A program made the translations under genes and the position numbers. 48,333 nucleotides of DNA from positions 1-48,333 of the forward strand of contig NZ_JACJPL010000021.1 in assembly GCF_014696065.1 (NCBI RefSeq), given 5' to 3'. How positions within the stretch are numbered: the stretch's first letter is position 1; each line of letters starts with the position of its first letter. The stretch is from Leptolyngbya sp. FACHB-261. Lineage in GTDB: Bacteria; Cyanobacteriota; Cyanobacteriia; FACHB-261. Positions 25,750-34,988 of the stretch are shown in pieces. The notes beneath the pieces were generated by a model. That model made no database searches. It was not told the DNA's origin and saw nothing but the letters and a program-made list of their open reading frames with translations.

Positions 25750-26532
25750 ATGCAAAAAGCATTAGAGAGGTTTGTTCTTGCTTGCAGAAATCCCTTGACT
25801 GAATACGTCCACTTTCTCATAAACTGGTGGCGTAATCACATCAAAGTCTCTGGCCTTTATCAGGGATATTTCACTTTTATTTCTAGCTCTAAAATTGCTG
25901 GCAGCGTGAGGATTTGCGATCATGCAAAGCTATTTAGATGCGAGATTGGAACTTTTACTTACATTGGAAACAATACACATATGTATGAGACTACTATTGG
26001 TAAATTTTGTTCTATAGGACCGAATTGCCAATTCGGTTTAGGGATGCATCCTTCGCGAGAATTTGTCTCGAGCCATCCAATCTTCTTCTCAACAGGGAAA
26101 CAGGTAGGCATAACATTTGCAGACAGGAACTACTTTGAAGAGAAAAAGCCTATTGAAGTAGGAAACGATGTTTGGATCGGTGCTAATGTTACAGTTTTGG
26201 ACGGTGTGACTATTGCAGATGGTGCAATTATTGCTGCAGGTGCAGTAGTAACGAAAGATGTTCCTCCCTATGCAATTTACGGTGGTATTCCAGCTAAGCT
26301 AATTCGCCACAAATTCGAGCAAGAACAAATAGAGTTCTTATTGAATTTCAAGTGGTGGAATCAGGATGAAAAGTGGTTGAAAGATAGGTTTAAAGACTTT
26401 CATAATATAGACGAATTCATTCGGCTTCATAAACCTTGCAGTAGCTTCGAAGTGGAAAGTAAAGACAAACTGTTTCTAGAACCTAAACAGAAAAGTTGTT
26501 CAGCAGCAAGTGAGGAATCTCAAGATTGTTAA
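25750..26532 (+). CDS. CatB-related O-acyltransferase (left-handed beta-helix)
   Basis: The middle of this 260-residue protein has imperfect hexapeptide repeats (TIGKFCSIGPNCQFG; IEVGNDVWIGANVTVLDG; ADGAIIAAGAVVTKDVPPYA) forming a left-handed parallel beta-helix. A conserved His lies in GMHPSREFVSSHP, near the position of the catalytic His of CatB/xenobiotic acetyltransferases. The C-terminal GGIPAKLIRHKFEQEQIEFL is typical. It probably transfers an acetyl or other acyl group to a sugar of the polysaccharide; the substrate is inferred only from neighbours. It is followed by a second acyltransferase of the same class. Confidence 0.85.
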   Translation: MQKALERFVLACRNPLTEYVHFLINWWRNHIKVSGLYQGYFTFISSSKIAGSVRICDHAKLFRCEIGTFTYIGNNTHMYETTIGKFCSIGPNCQFGLGMHPSREFVSSHPIFFSTGKQVGITFADRNYFEEKKPIEVGNDVWIGANVTVLDGVTIADGAIIAAGAVVTKDVPPYAIYGGIPAKLIRHKFEQEQIEFLLNFKWWNQDEKWLKDRFKDFHNIDEFIRLHKPCSSFEVESKDKLFLEPKQKSCSAASEESQDC

Positions 26533-26587
26533 CAGGGATCAGTGATTTTGCTAATCAAGAAATTTGGATGCGCTAACGTAAGGTTTT

Positions 26588-27199
26588 ATGAGTGTACAAA
26601 GACTGATTGCAACATTACTTAGAGAACCTGGCGTTTACATTAAACGCTGGTTTAGGTGCCATCTAGTTCAGTATAAAAACCCAGGACTAACAATTGGATT
26701 TCCTATTGCTTGGCTTTACGATGATCTCAGCGGCATAGAAATTGGTTCTCAAGTTGTTATAGAAGCGTTCTCTGATATTGTTGTCCTGACTAAATCACCT
26801 TATAGCAAAGTACCAGGCCGTCTAGTTATCCAGGACCGCGTGCTTATTGGTTCACATTCCAACATTCGGGCCGCAGGAGGAGAAATCTCTATTGGCCGCA
26901 ACTCTATTTTGGGCCAACAGGTATCATTAATTGCCTCAAATCACAGGATATCTAATGAACAATCCTATCAAGATTTAGAATGGGATGAAATCAAAACAGG
27001 TGTTTTTATAGATGAGAATGTATGGCTCGGAGCAAGAGTGACAATTTTACCTGGGTGTTCTATCGGTAAAAACTCAGTAATTGGAGCAGGTAGCGTGGTC
27101 ACAAAAAATGTGCCTGCCAATGAAGTGTGGGCTGGAATTCCTGCAAAAAAACTTAGAGACGTATCTAGTGGAATTAGATTAACTGCAGATAAGGCTTAG
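26588..27199 (+). CDS. Hexapeptide-repeat acyltransferase
   Basis: The 203-residue product shows hexapeptide repeats (RVLIGSHSNIRAAGGEISIG; NVWLGARVTILPGCSIG; NSVIGAGSVVTKNVPANEVW) and ends with AGIPAKKLRDV, as in WcaF/NodL-type sugar O-acetyltransferases. The candidate catalytic His is in LIASNHRISNEQ. It differs in sequence and size from the adjacent CatB-like enzyme, so the two may modify different positions or sugars. AAGG precedes the ATG. Spacing suggests transcription with the genes on both sides. Confidence 0.83.
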   Translation: MSVQRLIATLLREPGVYIKRWFRCHLVQYKNPGLTIGFPIAWLYDDLSGIEIGSQVVIEAFSDIVVLTKSPYSKVPGRLVIQDRVLIGSHSNIRAAGGEISIGRNSILGQQVSLIASNHRISNEQSYQDLEWDEIKTGVFIDENVWLGARVTILPGCSIGKNSVIGAGSVVTKNVPANEVWAGIPAKKLRDVSSGIRLTADKA

Positions 27200-27275
27200 T
27201 TGATGTTGAGCGTTGCTCTCACAGATATCTCAAGTGACACAGAATGTTCTTTTCCAAACAGATTTGGAGGTGGAA

Positions 27276-28349
27276 ATGCAAAACCGGCCAATGATTGACA
27301 TTATATTGCCAAATCTAAACAAGGCAAGATTTATCAAAGATTGTATTTCTTCGCTTAAAGAACAAACTTTTAGCGACTGGCGTTGTGTCGTTATTGATGG
27401 GTTCTCTGATGACGGCTCTTGGGAAATTATTCAAGAGTCAGCTTTGCAAGATAAGCGATTCGAGCTACATCAACTGCCTAAGTCCGGCCTATATAATAGC
27501 TGGAATTTTGGTTTGTCTAAGGTCAGTAGCCCCTACTTTTGTATTCTAACCAGCGATGATGTCTGGGAAAAAGATTGGTTAGAAACTGCCATTCAAAGTC
27601 TTGATGAGCATGAAAGCGCAATATGTGCTGCTGCTCGAACTCGGATTCTTTACGAAGACTCTCAGCCAGGCGGCATATTGTCAAATAATCTAATCGGGGA
27701 GCGTTTCTTCATGACTGATAGTACCTCTCCACAACTTAGATGTGGCGTTACTGATAGCGTGGCTCAATACTTTCTTGGTTCCATATATGCCAGTGTTCAT
27801 TCTGTCGTTCTCAGAAGCAGTATTTTAGAAACAGGTGGACGATTTGCTGAAGATCTTGGAAATGCGGCTGACCAAGATTGGTTTATGAAGATTGGTCTTC
27901 ATGGTGATGTTGTTTATCACCCTGGAATAGAAGCAATGTGGAGAGTTTATAAAGGTCAAGCTACAGAACTAAAGGAGCAAGAGCAAAAAGGAAAAGCAAT
28001 TCGGGAGATTCACAGCCGCAATCGGCAGTTGATTGCAGCAAAGCTAGGAGGGTTTGGCAAGGAATTTATAGCCATTGCAGAAGAATACGACAAGCGTTTA
28101 CTAGAGTATCATTTTGATAGGCCTAATTTCACCAATCTCTTTCTTCAGCCATTAACAGAGTTTCCAAAACTTCTGAGAATCTTCTCTGAAAGCCCAAAAG
28201 CATTAATTACAGATTTCTTATGTAAGCTATCGGGTAAGAGCTACTTCCTAGAAGGTAGCTTAGCCGTAGCACGTCTAGCTCATGAATCTATGGAGCGCTC
28301 ATCCAACTACCTTCAATCTCAAGATCCTGATATTTGCTCAGCCTCATAA
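27276..28349 (+). CDS. Family 2 glycosyltransferase
   Basis: I choose ATG 27276 because GGAGG lies 5 bases upstream and the N-terminus MQNRPMIDIILPNLNKARF starts directly with the first GT-A strand. CVVIDGFSDDGSWEII (about residues 32-47) and the CILTSDDVWEKDW DxD region (about 85-100) are clear family 2 features. An acceptor-side region with LRSSILETGGRFAEDLGNAA follows. It is 357 residues long with a helical C-terminal tail. It probably adds one sugar of the repeat unit. It ends 10 bases before the next GT4 gene starts. Confidence 0.85.
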   Translation: MQNRPMIDIILPNLNKARFIKDCISSLKEQTFSDWRCVVIDGFSDDGSWEIIQESALQDKRFELHQLPKSGLYNSWNFGLSKVSSPYFCILTSDDVWEKDWLETAIQSLDEHESAICAAARTRILYEDSQPGGILSNNLIGERFFMTDSTSPQLRCGVTDSVAQYFLGSIYASVHSVVLRSSILETGGRFAEDLGNAADQDWFMKIGLHGDVVYHPGIEAMWRVYKGQATELKEQEQKGKAIREIHSRNRQLIAAKLGGFGKEFIAIAEEYDKRLLEYHFDRPNFTNLFLQPLTEFPKLLRIFSESPKALITDFLCKLSGKSYFLEGSLAVARLAHESMERSSNYLQSQDPDICSAS

Positions 28350-28359
28350 AGCTATTCTT

Positions 28360-29586
28360 ATGAATCCTCTGAATATTATTGTTGTTAACGATCACCTACA
28401 TGTTGCTGGTGGTTCAGATCAGATTGCGCTCTCCAGTGCAATAGCCTTAGCGGATAGAGGATATCAGGTAACAATTTTTTCTGCTGTTGGTCCAGCTATC
28501 CCTGAATTGCTTCATCGAGAGAATCTCAGCTTAATCTGTTCTGAACAGCTTCCTATCCTAAAGGATTCTGACAGATTACGAGCTTCTGTCCAAGGGATTT
28601 GGAATGCTAAACCAGCTAAAATGCTGGCTGACTTACTACAGACTCTCAGTCCTCATGAAACGGTTATTCATGTCCATTCTTGGACTAAAGCCCTCTCTTC
28701 GAGTGTAGTTAGTGTTGCACTTAAGAAAAAATTTAGAGTAGTCTTTACCTTGCATGACTATTTTATTGCCTGTCCAACTGGCTCTTTCTTCAACCATCCT
28801 AAACAAACCATTTGCAACTTAAGCCCAATGGGAGTGGCTTGTTTGAAAGAAAATTGTGATTCACGTAGTTATTCACATAAAGCATGGCGGCTAGGTCGGC
28901 AATTTGTTCAAGCCGAATTTGGTCTAATCCCCAAAGATGTAAAAAACTTCATTGCCATTTCCAACTATAGCCGCTCAGTCATAGAGCCCTATTTACCTAA
29001 AGATGCTGTAATTCACTTAGTTGATAATCCTATTGCAATTGCTCAAGGTGCTCCCGTCAGCGTTCGGAAGAATAATCACTTTGTCTTTGTTGGGCGATTG
29101 GCCAAAGAAAAAGGCCCCAATCTGTTTGCTGAGGCAGCTCAAGAGCTTGGCTGCAAAGCTCTCTTTGTTGGAGATGGAGAGTGCCGTCAGCAGATCTCTC
29201 AAATTAACCCAACTGCTGAAATTACTGGCTGGGTATCTCAAAGTGAAGTGGCTGGTTATTTAAAACAAGCAAGGGCATTAATCTTTCCGTCTCTCTGGCA
29301 CGAGACTCAAGGATTAGTCGTCGCTGAAGCAGCTGCAATGGGAGTGCCAGCCATTGTTCCTAATACCTGTGCAGCTAGAGATTTTGTAGTTGATGGGATC
29401 ACAGGATTTTGGTTCAAAGGTGGCGATTCAGAGGACTTGAGGCAGAAGATAGCTCAGCTCAACGATCCAGAACTTGCCCACAAAATGGGACTAGCTGCTC
29501 ATGAACGTTATTGGTCAAACCCCGCAACTATTGAGCGGCACGTGGAGCAATTAGAGAAAGTTTATGCCAACATCCTCATCTCTTAG
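28360..29586 (+). CDS. Family 4 glycosyltransferase
   Basis: ATG 28360 is preferred because MNPLNIIVVNDHLHVAGGSD opens the GT-B donor lobe directly; the frame extends upstream only into the previous gene. In the C-terminal domain, FVFVGRLAKEKGPNLFAEAA and GWVSQSEVAGYLKQARALIF match the GT4 nucleotide-binding pattern, followed by ETQGLVVAEAAAMGVPAIV, which contains the E-x7-E pair. A His in the VFTLHDYFIACPTGSF loop also fits this family. Retaining enzymes of this family use NDP-sugars; the donor is not predictable. Confidence 0.86.
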   Translation: MNPLNIIVVNDHLHVAGGSDQIALSSAIALADRGYQVTIFSAVGPAIPELLHRENLSLICSEQLPILKDSDRLRASVQGIWNAKPAKMLADLLQTLSPHETVIHVHSWTKALSSSVVSVALKKKFRVVFTLHDYFIACPTGSFFNHPKQTICNLSPMGVACLKENCDSRSYSHKAWRLGRQFVQAEFGLIPKDVKNFIAISNYSRSVIEPYLPKDAVIHLVDNPIAIAQGAPVSVRKNNHFVFVGRLAKEKGPNLFAEAAQELGCKALFVGDGECRQQISQINPTAEITGWVSQSEVAGYLKQARALIFPSLWHETQGLVVAEAAAMGVPAIVPNTCAARDFVVDGITGFWFKGGDSEDLRQKIAQLNDPELAHKMGLAAHERYWSNPATIERHVEQLEKVYANILIS

Positions 29587-29628
29587 TAAAGCGCTCGAAA
29601 AAGGCTAACCATCATTAAGATTCTACAA

Positions 29629-30807
29629 ATGCACGTTTGTCATTTAGTTCAAAATTGTGCTGGAGGTGCTCCTCGCATCGCAGACTTTCTAGTTACAGCT
29701 CAATCTAAGGCAGGGTATCAAGTATCTGTCATCATTTTACGAGAGCGTAATCCAGAGTGGAATATATTTAAGGATGCGAACAGCGTAGATGTTCTCAATA
29801 TTGAAACTACTAATTTAAAGCTTCTAGGATCCAATCTAGCAGGACAAGTTTATTCCGAAGCCCTAAGAACTATCAAGTTGAAAGACGCTCTCCTTAAGTT
29901 AAAGCCAGACATTATTGTCGCCCACACTACCAATGTTGCCCGCACACTATACATGGCTTCATTAATTCCTGGCATGCCAAGAATTCCCTATATTGCTTAT
30001 ATACATTCCGACTTGGAGTCTGAAGTCCGAGCAAATCTAAAACTGAATTGGGGCCCGCTAGTGAAGTTGGCTCTTCAATTTAGTATACGAGCACTGAGCC
30101 AAGCCGCTGGGTTGGTGTTTGTCTGCCATTCCTTGCAAAAGAGATTGACTCAACTAGGCTTGGTTCACCGAAACTCCATTGTGGCCTATAATCCGTTTGC
30201 TCCAAGTGCTCCTCAAGTGGGCTCTGAAACCCCTCTTCATCCTGTGGCTGAAGGCTGGCTGCAGGATCTAGAACGAGTAACCTTCGTTTCAGCTGCTCGC
30301 TTCGATCCTCAGAAAGACCACAAAACTCTCCTAAAGGCCTTTGCCCAAGTTATTCAGACATACCCTAATGCTCGGCTGATCCTTCTAGGTGACGGACCAC
30401 TTTTTGAGCAATCTAAAGATCTCGCTAACACGCTGAATCTTCAAGAAGAGGTTCTCTTTGCGGGACATGTTTCTAATGCTAGAGATTATTTCAGGCGCTG
30501 TAGGGCTCTCGTCCTGTGCTCCCATTGGGAGGGTTTACCCCTTGTTCTGGTAGAGGCCATTTCTAGTGGAGTAACTTTTATTGCCAGTGATTGCCCTACA
30601 GGTCCGCGTGAGATTTCCGAGATTTTTGAGTGTGGCACCTTATTTCCGCCAGGAGATTCCAAGGCACTTGCTGCGGCATTTAAGGATCACCTCAAATCAA
30701 GTACGCCTGTAGCTCTCAACGCAGAGCAGATTGATTTATTTGCTCCCCAAACCTGTGTGAATAAGCTGGATAGCTTGCTCACATCTGTACTAGAAATGAC
30801 TTGTTAA
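29629..30807 (+). CDS. Family 4 glycosyltransferase
   Basis: The 392-residue product begins MHVCHLVQNCAGGAPRIADF. GT4 signatures are VSAARFDPQKDHKTLLKAFA (about residues 223-242), LILLGDGPLFEQS and CSHWEGLPLVLVEAISSGV with the E-x7-E catalytic pair. The IHSD and CHSLQKRL motifs of the N-terminal domain also fit the family. It lies about 40 bases after the preceding GT4 gene and is the last gene before a 500-base gap. It probably belongs to the same repeat-unit assembly pathway. Confidence 0.85.
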   Translation: MHVCHLVQNCAGGAPRIADFLVTAQSKAGYQVSVIILRERNPEWNIFKDANSVDVLNIETTNLKLLGSNLAGQVYSEALRTIKLKDALLKLKPDIIVAHTTNVARTLYMASLIPGMPRIPYIAYIHSDLESEVRANLKLNWGPLVKLALQFSIRALSQAAGLVFVCHSLQKRLTQLGLVHRNSIVAYNPFAPSAPQVGSETPLHPVAEGWLQDLERVTFVSAARFDPQKDHKTLLKAFAQVIQTYPNARLILLGDGPLFEQSKDLANTLNLQEEVLFAGHVSNARDYFRRCRALVLCSHWEGLPLVLVEAISSGVTFIASDCPTGPREISEIFECGTLFPPGDSKALAAAFKDHLKSSTPVALNAEQIDLFAPQTCVNKLDSLLTSVLEMTC

Positions 30808-31304
30808 ACAAAGTCTTTATACTTGAGGTTCAAGATTGCTCTGATCCCTACCAACGATTAACAGAAGGTCTACTATATCTATCCTTAGCTATCTAAAAAG
30901 TTACACTTCTGTAAACCCAAGCTCTTTTCATGATTTTTCTGACGTTATTGAGATTTCAGCTGCCATGCAAATCTCCGCGTGTTTAGTTTGGGTAGAAAAA
31001 TTTCCCAAATACATAGATTCTTGTTAATCCTGTGAGTATCTGAATTGTTTTCAGGCCAACTTGAATTACAATATGATTGACAATGTTTGATTGGATCTGT
31101 CTGAATCTCGAACTTTAGTTGTCGACAGGGCTCTGCACTACTGCGTAACGAAAAACCTTTACGCTAGCTTTCATACCTTGAGAAACCTAGCGTAAAGCTC
31201 CTTCCTTTCAAGTTTAAGTGCCTTTCTCCAGGGAATGAATGTAGGCCAGATAGGGTGCGCTATCTAACGCCGATTACCTTCTAGGCTCAGGAGAGTCGAC
31301 TAAC
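30808..31304. other. Intergenic region with hairpin
   Basis: About 500 bases without a supported gene. A perfect 11-bp stem CTTTACGCTAG (31157-31167) and CTAGCGTAAAG (31187-31197) has a 19-base loop but no T tail, so it may be regulatory rather than a terminator. The AT-rich left part and the spacing suggest that a separate promoter for the next transcription unit (31305 onward) lies here. CAGGAGAG precedes the ATG at 31305. Confidence 0.5.
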
Positions 31305-32489
31305 ATGAAGATTGCTCAAATTATTGAAGCCACCGGCGGTGGCACAGGACGGCATGTCTTAGACATAGTAGATGGGCTGCATGCCAGAGGCGGTCATGAG
31401 TTGCATCTGCTACACTCTCTTAATAATGCTGATGCGACTTATCGAAATCGATTACAACAACCTCGTCCGTGGTTGCATACAAACGAGGTTGATATGAAAC
31501 ATCCGATCTCGCCTGTAGCAGACGCAGTGGCAGCTTTAAAGCTAGCAGATTATCTCCGGAAAAAAGGACCGTTTGACGCGGTTCACCTCCACAGCTCGAA
31601 GGCAGCAGCAGTGGGTGGCCTAGCTGCTCGTCTTGCGGGTGTACCCCAAATCGTGTTTACCCCAAACGCATTTGTCTCAATGGGTAAGTCGGGTTACAAG
31701 AAAGCTGCGTTTCAGAAAGTTGAAGGTATTTGTGCTCGCCTATCCCACCGAGTTATTGCAGTATCTCCTGAGGAAAGAAACTACGCTATCTTTAATGGCG
31801 TTGCCTCAGCACAACAGGTAATTTTGATCCCAAACTGTATACAACCTCCTGATATCACGCTAGATCGTGAAGACAGAGCACGTCTCAGAGCAGAGTGGGG
31901 TATTGGCGAAAATACACGAGTGATTGGCAGTATCGGGCGTTTCATCCTTCAAAAGGATCCTGCTTTGTTCATTGAGACGATTGCTCGTCGAGCAATTCGC
32001 TACACTGCCCAAGAAGAAATGTACATAATGGGTGGAACAGGGGATTTAGAAGACGAGGTGAAGAGCTTAATAGCCAGACGAGGGCTTGAGGGCAGGGTCA
32101 AATTGATTGGCTTTCGCACCGATATGGATGCAGTTCTTAGTAGTTTGGACATTTTTGTGCTGCACTCTCGATATGAAGGTATGCCATTGACGATTTTAGA
32201 AGCGATGGGCCATGCTCTTCCTGTGGTTTCGACTGACGTTCCTGGCGTCTCTGAACCCTTAGAGGAAGGTGGAATTGTAGTTGAGATTGGAAATCCAATT
32301 GCATTAGATCATGCTCTTGATAGGCTGGCTGATGCTGATGTACGCAAAACGATGGGGGAACTCAATCGCGCTCGGGTCAAAGCCAGGTACTCTATATCTT
32401 TCATGATTGATTGCCTACTAAAGGTGTATGCGGGAACTCAACTTGAGAGTCCTCAAAGAAAAGCTGTGGCCCTCGAAACAATTCCGTAG
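31305..32489 (+). CDS. Family 4 glycosyltransferase
   Basis: The 394-residue product begins MKIAQIIEATGGGTGRHVLD, a common opening in GT4 enzymes of EPS loci. It carries HLHSSKAAAVGGLAARLAG, the nucleotide-binding GSIGRFILQKDPALFIETIA (about residues 208-227) and the catalytic region HSRYEGMPLTILEAMGHALP (E-x7-E). It is preceded by a good Shine-Dalgarno and a 500-base gap, and followed by a terminator, so it may be a separately regulated member of the locus. Confidence 0.87.
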   Translation: MKIAQIIEATGGGTGRHVLDIVDGLHARGGHELHLLHSLNNADATYRNRLQQPRPWLHTNEVDMKHPISPVADAVAALKLADYLRKKGPFDAVHLHSSKAAAVGGLAARLAGVPQIVFTPNAFVSMGKSGYKKAAFQKVEGICARLSHRVIAVSPEERNYAIFNGVASAQQVILIPNCIQPPDITLDREDRARLRAEWGIGENTRVIGSIGRFILQKDPALFIETIARRAIRYTAQEEMYIMGGTGDLEDEVKSLIARRGLEGRVKLIGFRTDMDAVLSSLDIFVLHSRYEGMPLTILEAMGHALPVVSTDVPGVSEPLEEGGIVVEIGNPIALDHALDRLADADVRKTMGELNRARVKARYSISFMIDCLLKVYAGTQLESPQRKAVALETIP

Positions 32490-32513
32490 CTATATTCAGA
32501 GCAACGATCGGCC

Positions 32514-32565
32514 AAGACCAAGCTAGGCTACAAAAAGCCCGTCAGTTTAGCTTGGTCTTGTTTCA
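32514..32565 (+). terminator. Rho-independent terminator
   Basis: AAGACCAAGCTA and its exact complement pair across a 22-base loop, followed by GTTTC. It ends the glycosyltransferase transcript 25 bases after its stop and separates it from the Wzc-like gene. Confidence 0.7.
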
Positions 32566-32619
32566 CCACTATCTGTCGCCTGTTGTTCAGAGTGATAACC
32601 AATACTCAGGAGTTGAGCA

Positions 32620-34845
32620 GTGTCCGAGATGAATTTGGGCGGCAACCGAGCAGCTACATTGGCTGAGCCAAGCTCAGTCAATATCAAGCAACTATTCACC
32701 ATCCTGCTGCGCAGACGCTTCTGGGTATTAGGAACTTTTAGCGGCATTTTCCTTCTCGCAACTTTACTGACCATGACTGCGAGACCTAAATACCAAAGTT
32801 CTATGCAATTGTTAATACAATCTAATCTTTATCGAGATCAACAACCGGGACAGCGGGAAGGCAGCCAATTTACTGATTCTACTCTTCAGGTGGACTATAC
32901 TGCTCAGCTTAATCTACTACAGAGCTCTAAATTGATCAAACGGGCTGTGGAGATACTCGAACCTGATTATCCTGATATTACCGTCGCGGAGATCAAATCT
33001 TCTTTTGTTCTGACACAGCTACAAAGTAGGCTTGGAACTAGTATTGTGCCCAGTCAGATCTTCGATGCTACCTATATTGCTGAAGACCCTGTTAAAGCAG
33101 AGAAAGTTTTGCATGCCCTACAGAAGGTTTATCTAGACTACAACTTAGAACAACAAAACCTCCGCCTAGTCAAAGGGCTCTCGTTTATCAATCAGCAGTT
33201 GCCAAGAGTAACAGTAGATGTTACGCGGTCTGAGAGAGATTTAGAGGAGTTTCGAAAAAGGCAAGGATTGATTGACCCAAACCAACAATCGCAAATTTTA
33301 ACTGCATCTCTTAGTAATATTCAAGAGCAACGTGAGACAATTCGTGCTCAATATGAGGGAACTTTTGCCCGCTACAAATCACTACAGCAACAGCTGAACC
33401 GTTCATCTCAGACAGCTTTGCTTTCCACTCGCCTCAGCCAGTCTGGGCTCTATCAATCTTTGCTCGGAGAGATTCAGAAGACCGATTTGCTGCTAGCAGA
33501 GCAACGTTTGCGTTTCAGCGACAGCCATCCCACCGTCCAAAAGCTACAGAATCAACGACGGAGCCAAATAGCACTTCTCCAACAAGAGGCAAGTCGGGTT
33601 CTAGGAGCAGAGCCCACTGAACTGAACGGTATGGCTGATCGCTTACTCTCAGAAGGGCGATTCGGCAGTACGGATCAGAACTTGGCTAACGGACTCATAG
33701 AAGCACAAACGGCTCTATCAGATTTGAGAGCTCGTGATCTAAGTTTTGCTCAGCGAGAGCAGCAAATTCGTTCAGAGCTCAGTAGGCTACCTAGCCTGTT
33801 AGCAGATTATGATCGTCTGCAGCCAGAGGTGCAATCCAAGCGTAAAACCCTTGACAAGCTTTTAGAGGCCCAGCAGGACTTAGCCCTGCAAATTGCGCAG
33901 GGTGGATTTGATTGGCAGGTTGTTGAAGAGCCAGAGATTGGGGCACCGATTGGTCGGGGCCCTCTGCTACCCCTATTTGCAGGAACAGTCATAGGACTAG
34001 CACTAGGAATTGCCGCTGCCCTCATCCGGGATATGGCTGACGACTCTATTCATAGCTCAGATGAATTGAAGCAATTGTCTTCATTGCCTGTGTTGGGGAT
34101 GGCCCCACTTGCCACAGATCTGTCAGCTAACCCTTTGGAAAAGGCTTTACCCGCCAGTAGAAGCCAGAGCTTAGCTGACTCTGCAAACAACGTGGTTCAG
34201 TGGCAGCCTTTCCGAGAGGCAATAGATTTGATTTATCAAAATGTTGAACTGTTAGGCTTAAATGCTTCTTCACCACTAAAATCCTTAGTTGTCACCTCAG
34301 CTCTAGCGGGTGAGGGCAAATCAACAATAGCCCTAGGTTTAGCAATTAGCGCTACTCGAACACACCGCCGAGTATTGTTAATTGATGCGGATCTGCGTCG
34401 TCCGAGCCTGCACAAGCTGCTCAATCTGCCGAATGAGCAAGGGTTGAGTAATCTACTGATCAGTGGTTCCAATGCTTTCCCCATCAATAACGGTATTAAG
34501 CCATCGGGAACGCACCTGGACATTTTGACCTCTGGGCCAACCCCAGTGGACCCAGCAAAGTTGTTAAGTTCTCAATGCATGACAGAGCTGATGGCGTCGC
34601 TAGAGGAGATGTATGACTTAGTAATCCTGGATGCTCCCCCCGTTTTGGGAATGGTAGATGCTATTCTAGCGGCAAAGTGCTGCAAAGGCACAATATTAGT
34701 GGGACGCGTCGGTCAAGTAACGCGAACAGAGCTAACCCAAACTATAACGACGTTAAGCAAACTGAACGTTATTGGCATTGTGGCTAACGGAGCCAATCAC
34801 TTCACCAAAGATCTCTTAGAGGACAACCAGTCCTTAGTTGAGTGA
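32620..34845 (+). CDS. Wzc-like chain-length/BY-kinase-type protein without Tyr tail
   Basis: The 741-residue product has an N-terminal Wzz-type region with two membrane helices (about residues 31-52 and 450-465) framing a long periplasmic coiled coil. A cytosolic BY-kinase-type ATPase domain starts at about residue 560. Walker A is SALAGEGKSTIALGLA, Walker A' is VLLIDADLRRPSLHKLL, and Walker B is VILDAPPVLG. Canonical Wzc tyrosine kinases end in a Tyr cluster; this one ends in DLLEDNQSLVE with no Tyr, so autophosphorylation on a tail is not expected. It probably controls chain length and export of the polysaccharide. GTG 32620 or ATG 32629 is the start. Confidence 0.88.
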   Translation: MSEMNLGGNRAATLAEPSSVNIKQLFTILLRRRFWVLGTFSGIFLLATLLTMTARPKYQSSMQLLIQSNLYRDQQPGQREGSQFTDSTLQVDYTAQLNLLQSSKLIKRAVEILEPDYPDITVAEIKSSFVLTQLQSRLGTSIVPSQIFDATYIAEDPVKAEKVLHALQKVYLDYNLEQQNLRLVKGLSFINQQLPRVTVDVTRSERDLEEFRKRQGLIDPNQQSQILTASLSNIQEQRETIRAQYEGTFARYKSLQQQLNRSSQTALLSTRLSQSGLYQSLLGEIQKTDLLLAEQRLRFSDSHPTVQKLQNQRRSQIALLQQEASRVLGAEPTELNGMADRLLSEGRFGSTDQNLANGLIEAQTALSDLRARDLSFAQREQQIRSELSRLPSLLADYDRLQPEVQSKRKTLDKLLEAQQDLALQIAQGGFDWQVVEEPEIGAPIGRGPLLPLFAGTVIGLALGIAAALIRDMADDSIHSSDELKQLSSLPVLGMAPLATDLSANPLEKALPASRSQSLADSANNVVQWQPFREAIDLIYQNVELLGLNASSPLKSLVVTSALAGEGKSTIALGLAISATRTHRRVLLIDADLRRPSLHKLLNLPNEQGLSNLLISGSNAFPINNGIKPSGTHLDILTSGPTPVDPAKLLSSQCMTELMASLEEMYDLVILDAPPVLGMVDAILAAKCCKGTILVGRVGQVTRTELTQTITTLSKLNVIGIVANGANHFTKDLLEDNQSLVE

Positions 34846-34988
34846 CATAGCTAAAGAAAGTGGCTAGTCAAGTGCCTGTAGATTAAAAGAGGTTCAGAAG
34901 ATAATTTGAGCAGATGAATGGTTTTTCAGCTTTTGATGGATAAAAGCAAGAATAGTATTCGCCTGACAAAGGCGGCAGGGTTAGCCAA

